Assembly (NCBI GenBank): GCA_938092125.1
Contig: CALKMQ010000182.1
Span: 1-5,105, forward strand
From: an uncultured bacterium
Lineage (GTDB): Bacteria > Fidelibacterota > Marinisomatia > Marinisomatales > UBA1611
Reading direction: 5' to 3'
DNA: 5,105 bases
Part shown: positions 1-5,105 of the stretch, one piece after another
How positions within the stretch are numbered: the first letter of the stretch is position 1
Layout of the letters: every line of letters begins with the position of its first letter
Notes under the pieces: model-generated
What the model saw: only the letters and a program-made list of their open reading frames with translations
The model's database searches: none
Told to the model about the DNA's origin: nothing
Translations under genes and position numbers: made by a program

Positions 1-717
1 TTTTAAATCTATCACAAGAGCTGCTGTTAAAATACCCCATTTCATATTTAACATATTTTGCGTAACACCAAAATATTGATTTGCTGCAACATATAAAGGT
101 GGAAATGGCATAGCGTTTACAAGTCCTGTTTGTAAACTAGAATGCACATCTGGAACAGCAAGCGGCACTGCGTTAAAACCAGCCTCATCATATAATTTTG
201 CAGTTTTGTAATCACCTGCCCAAGTCCAAATTTTTTGAGATTTTAAATCTTCAGGTGTGAAGACAGGGTTTGTGGTAAACCAATACACCCACCCAACATC
301 TACCATAGTTAAAATTTTGACCCCATTTTTTTCCGCACCACTTATTAGATCACCTTTGATTTGGTTTCGTATATAGTCTATATCTCCATACTCTTGAAAA
401 AGCAATGGAATGAAGCAATATGTATATTGTGGATTTATTTCTGTTAAGCCTTCAGCAGAAATAGCCGCACCATGAATTTGACCAATTTTCATTTTTCTTA
501 TCATATCGCGTTCATCGCCTACAATGCCTCCTGGATAAATTCTTAACCTTACATTACCATTTGTTTCTTCGGTCCAACGCTCCCCCATTTTTGCAATCAG
601 TGAATACCAAGGAGTACCTTCAGGCGCTAATGTTGCCATTTTGATAATTGTCCTTCTAGCAAAAGTGAACTCTGTCAACATTAACAAAACTGATATATAT
701 ATTATAATTTTATTCAT
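1..717 (-). CDS. TRAP transporter substrate-binding protein, DctP/TatP type (3' end cut off by window)
   Basis: Periplasmic solute-binding component of a tripartite ATP-independent (TRAP) transporter, which delivers ligand to a membrane permease driven by an ion gradient. The reading frame is open from ATG at 717 to base 1 (239 codons, no stop); family members are about 320-350 residues, so roughly the last third is missing. Residues 1-20 form a signal peptide (MNKIII start, hydrophobic core, TFA/RR cleavage after Ala20); there is no lipobox Cys. The mature N-terminus IIKMATLAPEGTPW, then YPGGIVGDERDM (61-72), GAAIS (83-87) and SLQTGLVNAM (194-203), follow the DctP fold order. At the site where typical members read KIRV with the carboxylate-binding Arg, this one reads KIWTW (162-166), and the usual DGQENP motif is replaced by NAMPFPP. 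Start chosen because it gives a clean signal peptide and has AAAAGG 9 nt upstream. It follows the TatT-family gene by 16 nt, which fits a TatT-TatP pair. The substrate cannot be named. Family call is strong; subfamily is inferred. Confidence 0.9.
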   Translation of the reverse strand, partial: MNKIIIYISVLLMLTEFTFARRTIIKMATLAPEGTPWYSLIAKMGERWTEETNGNVRLRIYPGGIVGDERDMIRKMKIGQIHGAAISAEGLTEINPQYTYCFIPLLFQEYGDIDYIRNQIKGDLISGAEKNGVKILTMVDVGWVYWFTTNPVFTPEDLKSQKIWTWAGDYKTAKLYDEAGFNAVPLAVPDVHSSLQTGLVNAMPFPPLYVAANQYFGVTQNMLNMKWGILTAALVIDLK

Positions 718-726
718 ACCATATTA

Positions 727-732
727 CCTTTT
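727..732 (-). promoter_or_regulatory. Ribosome binding site of the TRAP binding-protein gene
   Basis: On the minus strand the sequence reads AAAAGG, followed by nine bases and the ATG at 717. It lies in the 16-nt gap after the TatT-family stop codon (734-736) and is the only purine-rich stretch there. The long spacer makes it a moderate site. Confidence 0.55.
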
Positions 733-733
733 T

Positions 734-1636
734 TTAATAAAAAAATTCATCAATATTATCTAGGAGCCACTCAGCTCTATTTTTACTTATTGTATTTGTA
801 AGTTGAAATTCTTTAGCAGAGTTTATATTTATTTTTAATGCTTCATTTAATAAGTAGACAAATTCATCCCTATTTTGCCTGGTTTTTGAAACTGATTCCG
901 CATAGGTAACATAAGGCCCCATATCTCTTCCATTCGATGCTTTTACTGCAGATTCAAATAAGTGTTTTGAAACAGAGTCTGCTTCTTCTGAAGTCATCGA
1001 TGGGTTGTTCATTGTATATGTTATCAAGGCAACCAACGCAGCGCCATTATTCCAATTGGAATCTAAAGCGACTATGGAATATAATAACTTACCAACTCTA
1101 GGCAATTTTATAATCCATTCAGGATTTCCGCTGCTAGAGCTTATTGCACCTCCATAGGCAGCAGCAGTCCAGTATAATAATTCCAAGTCACTATTTTCCA
1201 TATCAACGATCGGTATGTTATCAGTACTAGAGTTTGTGTCGTCACACAACCACTTGTAATAATTATTAAAAAGATAACTAATTGAAGAATCGCCGTGAGA
1301 GACAGCATTCTCAAAGTATTGATGAGCTTTTAATTCAAAAGCTTTTGCTTTTGAATAATTTTTTAACATTAAACGATCAGATAATTCAATTAAAAATCCA
1401 AATGCATAGGTAGTTAAAGTCTCAACTCCCTCAATCTTGTAATCAATATTACTTGGATCTTTTTTTATTTTTTTTTGAACTTTATTTAGAGCAGTTTTTT
1501 TGTATAGATGCCCAGCAACTTTAGGAGTTTTGTCCAAGACATAGACCGTAGGGCTGCAAGAACTAAAAAATAAGAGAAATAATAAGTGAAATAATCCTTT
1601 AATGCGAAAATTCTTTGTAAATCGGATATGATTCAC
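734..1636 (-). CDS. tatT: TRAP-associated lipoprotein of the TatT family (TPR-like)
   Basis: Periplasmic lipoprotein accompanying a TRAP binding protein. In Treponema pallidum (Tp0956) this family forms a trimer of cryptic TPR units that binds the partner binding protein; the exact role is unsettled. The 300-residue product has a basic N-terminus, a hydrophobic stretch (14-24) and a lipobox FFSSC with Cys27 as the lipidation site (Phe at -3 is atypical but acceptable). Family-like landmarks are LLYWTAAAYGGAI (153-165), LPRVGKLL (178-185), the NGRDMGPYVTYAES region (235-248), a DEFVYLLNEALKI helix (257-269) and a C-terminal NTISKNRAEWLL...DEFF ending. A lysine-rich patch (46-59) follows the lipid anchor. 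The start is GTG at 1636-1634: there is no in-frame ATG before residue 90, and an AAGGA lies 5 nt upstream. The first 38 bases overlap the end of glyA. It sits directly before the DctP-type gene, as in the known pair. The family assignment rests on motif recall, not a profile search, but the neighbour supports it well. Confidence 0.85.
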   Translation of the reverse strand: MNHIRFTKNFRIKGLFHLLFLLFFSSCSPTVYVLDKTPKVAGHLYKKTALNKVQKKIKKDPSNIDYKIEGVETLTTYAFGFLIELSDRLMLKNYSKAKAFELKAHQYFENAVSHGDSSISYLFNNYYKWLCDDTNSSTDNIPIVDMENSDLELLYWTAAAYGGAISSSSGNPEWIIKLPRVGKLLYSIVALDSNWNNGAALVALITYTMNNPSMTSEEADSVSKHLFESAVKASNGRDMGPYVTYAESVSKTRQNRDEFVYLLNEALKININSAKEFQLTNTISKNRAEWLLDNIDEFFY

Positions 1637-2897
1637 AAAGATCCTTAACGTTAAAATTTACTTTTTTTAGGTTGTCATCATTCTCGGGATTTTTTATCAC
1701 CATATCAATCAACTGCGCTACTTTTTTCATTTCCTGAGTACCCATATTTCTTGTAGTAATTGCGGGCGTACCGACCCTTATACCACTTGTAATAAAAGGA
1801 CTTCGTTGATCAAATGGTACCATATTTTTATTAACAGTAATACCTGCTTTTTCTAACGCTTTTTCTGCAGCTTTACCTGATATATTTTTATTTGTTAAAT
1901 CAATTAGTACTATATGTGTATCAGTACCCCCAGAAACAATATTGTAATCCATTTCGATAAATTCTTGAGCCATTACTTTAGCATTTTCTACAATTTTATT
2001 TGCATAAACCTTGAAATCATCTTTAATCGCTTCTCCAAAAGCAACAGCTTTTGCAGAAATTATATGCATCAATGGGCCACCTTGCATACCCGGCATTACT
2101 GCAGAATCAAGTAATTCTGATATCATTTTTGTTCTACCAGATTTTGGAGCAATTTTCCCCCACGTGTTCTCTTTATCTTTTCCCATCATAATAATTCCAC
2201 CCCTAGGACCTCTTAAAGTCTTATGAGTAGTACTTGTAATTACATCGCAATATGGAACTGGAGAAGGATGAACACCTGCAGCTATTAAACCACTCGGATG
2301 TGCAATATCTGCCATTAAAAAAGCGCCAATCTCTGCTGCAATTTCATGAAAAGTTTCAAATTCGACAAACCGTGGATAGGCACTGCCGCCACAAATGATC
2401 ATCTTAGGCTTATGTTGTCGAGCTAACGCTCTTACATTATCAAAATCTACACGTCCAGTATTTTTATCAACCTGATAATTCACAAAATTATAAAGCTGAC
2501 CTGAAAAGTTTACTGGGCTTCCATGAGTGAGGTGCCCCCCATGTGCTAAATCGAGCCCCATGACGGTATCACCAACAGAAAGGAAAGTCATAAAAACAGC
2601 CATATTTGCTTGAGAACCCGAATGAGGTTGAACATTACCATATTCAACTTTAAAAAGTCTTTTGAGCCTATCCACGGCTAAGTTTTCAGCTTCATCTACA
2701 TGAACACAACCACCGTAATACCTTTTACCGGGATAACCTTCGGCATACTTATTGGTCATTATACCTCCAGCTGCTTCTAAAATTGCAGGGCTCGTAAAAT
2801 TTTCAGAAGCTATCAGTTCAAGTGTACTATGTTCTCTTTCTTCTTCTCTTTGTATAATGTCATACAATTCTGGATCACTATGTTTAATATAAGACAT
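1599..2897 (-). CDS. glyA: Serine hydroxymethyltransferase
   Basis: Cytosolic PLP enzyme that interconverts serine plus tetrahydrofolate with glycine plus 5,10-methylene-tetrahydrofolate, the main entry to the one-carbon pool. The 432-residue product is complete. The PLP lysine is Lys226 in TSTTHKTLRGPRGG. Other active-site residues line up with the E. coli enzyme: Ser31 (ASENF), Tyr51 and Glu53 (NKYAEGYPGKRYYGG), Tyr60/Tyr61, His122 (HGGHLTHG), Asp197 and His200 (ADIAHPSG) and the carboxylate-binding Arg374 (SGIRVGTPA). Compared with E. coli (417 residues) there are about 14 extra residues around 239-260 (GKDKENTWGK...), a form I associate with Bacteroidota and relatives. ATG at 2897 directly abuts the stop of the TPR gene (taaATG), with a weak GGA 8 nt upstream, so translation is likely coupled. 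The 3' end overlaps the TatT-family gene by 38 nt. Lying between envelope genes is an unusual setting for a housekeeping enzyme, but nothing in the protein looks degenerate. Confidence 0.98.
   Translation of the reverse strand: MSYIKHSDPELYDIIQREEEREHSTLELIASENFTSPAILEAAGGIMTNKYAEGYPGKRYYGGCVHVDEAENLAVDRLKRLFKVEYGNVQPHSGSQANMAVFMTFLSVGDTVMGLDLAHGGHLTHGSPVNFSGQLYNFVNYQVDKNTGRVDFDNVRALARQHKPKMIICGGSAYPRFVEFETFHEIAAEIGAFLMADIAHPSGLIAAGVHPSPVPYCDVITSTTHKTLRGPRGGIIMMGKDKENTWGKIAPKSGRTKMISELLDSAVMPGMQGGPLMHIISAKAVAFGEAIKDDFKVYANKIVENAKVMAQEFIEMDYNIVSGGTDTHIVLIDLTNKNISGKAAEKALEKAGITVNKNMVPFDQRSPFITSGIRVGTPAITTRNMGTQEMKKVAQLIDMVIKNPENDDNLKKVNFNVKDLCESYPIYKEFSH
1642..1646 (-). promoter_or_regulatory. 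Shine-Dalgarno site inside glyA that sets the GTG start of the TatT-family gene
   Basis: The minus strand reads AAGGA, then five bases, then GTG at 1636. It lies within the last glyA codons, so translation of the lipoprotein gene is probably coupled to glyA translation. It decides the start, since no ATG is available to encode the signal peptide. Confidence 0.7.
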
Positions 2898-4184
2898 TTA
2901 TTTTTTCCAATTTTTTTCTGGAGAAAGATTATCTGTTACCCAATCGTAGCTTGCGGTAGTGGTCCGTATTACGCCTGATCTTTTTACTTTATCTTCAGCC
3001 ATAAACCATTGAGCTTTGCCATATAACAAATCTTTTGCATTGTCTTTTAGGTACTTTAATCTATTAAAGCCTCTGTAGTTCATTTCATTAGCTTTGATAA
3101 AATTATCATGTGCAAGCTTTGCTACAATTCTATCGTCGACGGTTAAAGGGTTGTTTTTAAGTGATTCCCAAGCCTTGTAAAGGACTTTACCTTTTTGACC
3201 AAACCCATTTCCACTGTTATCAATTAGATTTATAGCTTTATCAGCCCAGCGAAGAGCTTTTCCATAATCTTCAATATCAATGTAAATATCTGAAATAGTT
3301 ATAGCAACTCGACCATCTCTAGGGTCAATTTTAAATAATGATTCATAAGCAGACGCTGCCTCCTCTAGATCATCGGCCTCCCAAGACACTTTTCCTAATT
3401 TCTGATACGCTAGTTTACTAGTTGGTTCTTTTGAGATAATTCTTTTAAGAATGTCCATAGCTTCGCCTGCTCTATCAGCCTTTACGAGTCTATCAGAATA
3501 ATCAAGACCATAACTTATATTATCAAGGTTGTCCGAATAACGTTTTTCATATACTTCTAATGGATTTTTCCCACTATTTTCATAGGCAATGGCAAGCTCA
3601 CTTTGAGCAACATCATTTGTATCATCAACTTTAAGTATCTTTCTGAGTACTATTATTTGATCATCATAATTACCCTGATCTTTATAAATTTTTGCGAGGT
3701 CATTAAGAATACTAATATCATTAGGTGCAATATCTACCAAACGTTCATATTCAATAATTTCTTTATCTACTTTGCCTTGCCTTTTGTATGCATATGCTAA
3801 TTGTTTTCTTAATTGAACATTTTGAGGGATTTTTTGTAGACCATCTACTAGTACATATTCTGCACTATCAAATCGGCCAATTTGTGTGTAAGCAAATGAA
3901 TAATACTGATATATTTCTTCAGGCGGAGCATAAACTGCATTCCATTCATCACAGCTTAAGTCTGTAATTTCACTATAAATTCTAATTGTTTGCTTCCAAT
4001 CACGATTACGATAATATTCGGCAGCGCTACTCATTAATCGAGGGCACCTGACATCTCTTAAAGAATCTAATCTAGCTTTTTCTTTTGCAAAATCCATATC
4101 TGAACCATCTTTTGGAGGAACACACATTGAAAAAACAAATAAAAATAACCCTATAAATAAAATTCGATTCATCAATAACTGCAT
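2898..4184 (-). CDS. Secreted TPR-repeat protein, probable lipoprotein, function unknown
   Basis: A 428-residue exported protein made mostly of tetratricopeptide repeats, which usually act as protein-binding scaffolds. Residues 1-20 form a signal sequence (MNRILFIGLFLFVFSM); Cys21 is the likely lipidation site, although Met at -1 is unusual for a lipobox. TPR-like helix pairs can be seen at about 52-77, 91-120, 123-155, 157-189, 225-254, 257-289 and 291-322; the clearest are LAYAYKRQGKVDKEIIEYERL (129-149), LAKIYKDQGNYDDQIIVLRK (163-182) and AYQKLGKVSW...AASAYESLFKIDPRD (259-290). The last 75 or so residues (from about 353) do not read as TPR and end in aromatic-rich QWFMAEDK and SYDWVTDNLSPEKNW segments. 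ATG at 4184 is preferred over Met5 because AGGAG lies 11 nt upstream of it. The start is one base from the barrel gene's stop, and the stop abuts glyA, so it is co-translated with both. A periplasmic adaptor for the upstream barrel is possible but unproven; I do not recognise a named family. Confidence 0.9.
   Translation of the reverse strand: MQLLMNRILFIGLFLFVFSMCVPPKDGSDMDFAKEKARLDSLRDVRCPRLMSSAAEYYRNRDWKQTIRIYSEITDLSCDEWNAVYAPPEEIYQYYSFAYTQIGRFDSAEYVLVDGLQKIPQNVQLRKQLAYAYKRQGKVDKEIIEYERLVDIAPNDISILNDLAKIYKDQGNYDDQIIVLRKILKVDDTNDVAQSELAIAYENSGKNPLEVYEKRYSDNLDNISYGLDYSDRLVKADRAGEAMDILKRIISKEPTSKLAYQKLGKVSWEADDLEEAASAYESLFKIDPRDGRVAITISDIYIDIEDYGKALRWADKAINLIDNSGNGFGQKGKVLYKAWESLKNNPLTVDDRIVAKLAHDNFIKANEMNYRGFNRLKYLKDNAKDLLYGKAQWFMAEDKVKRSGVIRTTTASYDWVTDNLSPEKNWKK
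2905..2908 (-). promoter_or_regulatory. Weak ribosome binding site of glyA
   Basis: The minus strand reads GGAA inside the codons for the last residues of the TPR gene, with GGA about 8 nt from the glyA ATG. It is weak; reinitiation by ribosomes finishing the TPR gene (stop and start directly joined) probably contributes. Confidence 0.4.
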
Positions 4185-4185
4185 A

Positions 4186-5105
4186 CTATCTTTGTCTCCT
4201 TTTTATAAACCATATATCAGCAATACTTATTCCGATTTGAAATCCTCTAAAAAATTCTTCACCAATATAAATATTAGAATGATCTTTTAAACTAGAATGA
4301 TAAGTAAAATCAATCTGATTCCCCACTGTTTTAAATTTATATCCAAAACCTAATGAGAAACCAACCTCTGAAATATTGTTCTGGCCGTCCAACCTTATTA
4401 GGGAAACATTATCATACTCATCAAGAGTGTAAGAATTAACAGAAAGACCAGAGCGAAAAGTAAAATTATCGAACATTTGAAATGATTTTTCATTCGGGAA
4501 CCAGGCTAGACCCAAAGAAAAATGGTCGCTGTTAACTATTCTATTATTAAAACTATTAGGCATTTCATTTTCAAAAGAAGAATTATCTTTATTCCTTTCA
4601 ATCTCTAAGGATAACTGCAGCCTATCTAAAAACATTCTTGATATTCCGACCCCAATAGAAGATGGCTTATGAATATCATTTAGCCTCTTTGTTGATGGAC
4701 TTGGAACATCGTTGGGCTCAGGGAAATCATACCCTGGGTTCAGATAATCATAAACAAGATCATGATATCCATTTTTATTTTCATCAAAATATGGATAAAG
4801 CTCTGTACTTAAAGCTTCTAGTGGTCTAATAGAAAACTTGGATTTAAAATATAGATTTATTTCATTAATTTTATGTTCTGCGAATAAAAAAGCATTAATA
4901 CCTGAAAAATTCAATCTAGAAGATAATGTATAAGGAATTTCATCAATATTTAAATTATTACTCTGCCTAGAAGAACCAAAAAGAAGTTGAAATGTAACAC
5001 CGATGCTCGTCTTAGGTAAGATTGATGAAGCTGCGGATAAATTAAAAGCCATTATACCCCCAGCTTGCTTGTATTCTTTTGCCATGGAAACTGAATCTCC
5101 GAAAA
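4186..5105 (-). CDS. Outer-membrane beta-barrel protein, possibly FadL/OMPP1-like (5' end outside window)
   Basis: Likely outer-membrane channel or barrel. The frame stays open from the TAG stop at 4186-4188 to the right edge, reading FGDSVS before the first Met codon at 5085. That Met has no signal peptide after it and no convincing ribosome site, so the true start lies beyond the window. The visible part alternates polar and hydrophobic residues in paired beta strands. Numbered from the Met at 5085, these include GGIMAFNLSAA (9-19), KTSIGVTFQLLFGS (25-38), SSIGVGISRMFLDRLQLSLEI (142-162, with a turn), HFSLGLAWFP (188-197), FTFRSGLSVNSY (208-219), VGFSLGFGYKF (241-251) and FRGFQIGISIADIWF (279-293). 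An acidic, aromatic loop (96-130) holds a calcium-loop-like DENKNGYHD. The strand pattern and final strand resemble FadL-type transporters of hydrophobic compounds, but the diagnostic N-terminal region is not in view, so PorV-like or another barrel is equally possible. It is the first gene seen in the block, 1 nt before the TPR gene. Confidence 0.8.
   Translation of the reverse strand, partial: FGDSVSMAKEYKQAGGIMAFNLSAASSILPKTSIGVTFQLLFGSSRQSNNLNIDEIPYTLSSRLNFSGINAFLFAEHKINEINLYFKSKFSIRPLEALSTELYPYFDENKNGYHDLVYDYLNPGYDFPEPNDVPSPSTKRLNDIHKPSSIGVGISRMFLDRLQLSLEIERNKDNSSFENEMPNSFNNRIVNSDHFSLGLAWFPNEKSFQMFDNFTFRSGLSVNSYTLDEYDNVSLIRLDGQNNISEVGFSLGFGYKFKTVGNQIDFTYHSSLKDHSNIYIGEEFFRGFQIGISIADIWFIKRRQR
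4196..4200 (-). promoter_or_regulatory. Shine-Dalgarno site of the TPR gene
   Basis: The minus strand reads AGGAG within the Arg-Arg codons near the end of the barrel gene, 11 nt before the ATG at 4184. The spacing is long for Met1 and far too long for the alternative Met5, so it favours Met1. Confidence 0.55.
4759..4785 (-). other. Calcium-loop-like motif in the barrel protein
   Basis: The nine codons encode DENKNGYHD, which fits the D-x-N-x-N-G-x-x-D pattern of dockerin, thrombospondin-type-3 and EF-hand-like calcium loops. It sits in a long acidic loop between predicted beta strands, so it would probably face the cell exterior. A short motif like this can occur by chance. Confidence 0.4.

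Noticed and set aside
718..733. Possible promoter or terminator between the TatT-family gene and the binding-protein gene
   Set aside because: The 16-base gap holds only a ribosome site; there is no room for a hairpin or a promoter.
1460..1476. T-rich run resembling a terminator tail
   Set aside because: There is no GC-rich stem beside it and it lies inside a coding region, encoding lysines on the minus strand.
1645..1654. Perfect 10-base palindrome TTAACGTTAA next to the tatT ribosome site
   Set aside because: It is too short to be a convincing operator or hairpin, lies inside glyA codons, and palindromes of this size are expected by chance in AT-rich DNA.
1914..2226. Two overlapping plus-strand open frames (66 and 71 codons)
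   Set aside because: They lie antisense inside the well-supported glyA and show no recognisable protein features.
3603..3800. Plus-strand open frame of 65 codons rich in Ile and Phe
   Set aside because: It is antisense to the TPR gene; the hydrophobic look comes from reading AT-rich, Asp/Lys/Asn-rich codons backwards.
4170..4172. Alternative start (Met5) for the TPR gene
   Set aside because: It would give a more classical signal peptide beginning MNRIL, but no ribosome site precedes it, whereas AGGAG precedes Met1.

Overview
The window is a compact, AT-rich, one-direction gene block: five genes on the minus strand, transcribed from the right edge toward the left, with almost no intergenic DNA (gaps of 1, 0, -38 and 16 nt). 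The layout suggests a single operon whose promoter lies beyond base 5105 and whose end lies before base 1. No RNA gene, mobile element, CRISPR array, terminator or stretch of non-coding DNA over 20 bases was found. The serine hydroxymethyltransferase carries the long insertion typical of Bacteroidota-like enzymes. Together with low GC, lipoproteins and outer-membrane barrel proteins, this points to a Gram-negative bacterium of the Bacteroidota/Marinimicrobia (FCB) type, possibly marine. That assignment is an inference from protein style, not a search result.

In transcription order: (1) 5105-4186, the 3' part of an outer-membrane beta-barrel protein, perhaps FadL/OMPP1-like, with its start outside the window; (2) 4184-2898, a secreted, probably lipid-anchored TPR-repeat protein; (3) 2897-1599, glyA, serine hydroxymethyltransferase, complete with all key catalytic residues; (4) 1636-734, a lipoprotein of the TRAP-associated TatT family (cryptic TPR fold), starting with GTG inside the end of glyA; (5) 717-1, the first 239 residues of a TRAP-type periplasmic solute-binding protein (DctP/TatP type) with a signal peptide, running off the left edge.

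Genes 4 and 5 form a recognisable TatT-TatP pair, the soluble half of a TPR-assisted TRAP transporter (TRAP-T) known from Treponema pallidum. The membrane permease subunits are expected just left of the window. The binding protein has Trp where ordinary TRAP binding proteins have the carboxylate-gripping Arg, so its ligand is probably not a simple carboxylate. With an outer-membrane barrel and a TPR lipoprotein upstream, the block could be a cross-envelope uptake route for an unknown, perhaps hydrophobic, ligand. The presence of glyA in the middle may be meaningful (one-carbon, serine or glycine metabolism) or merely positional.
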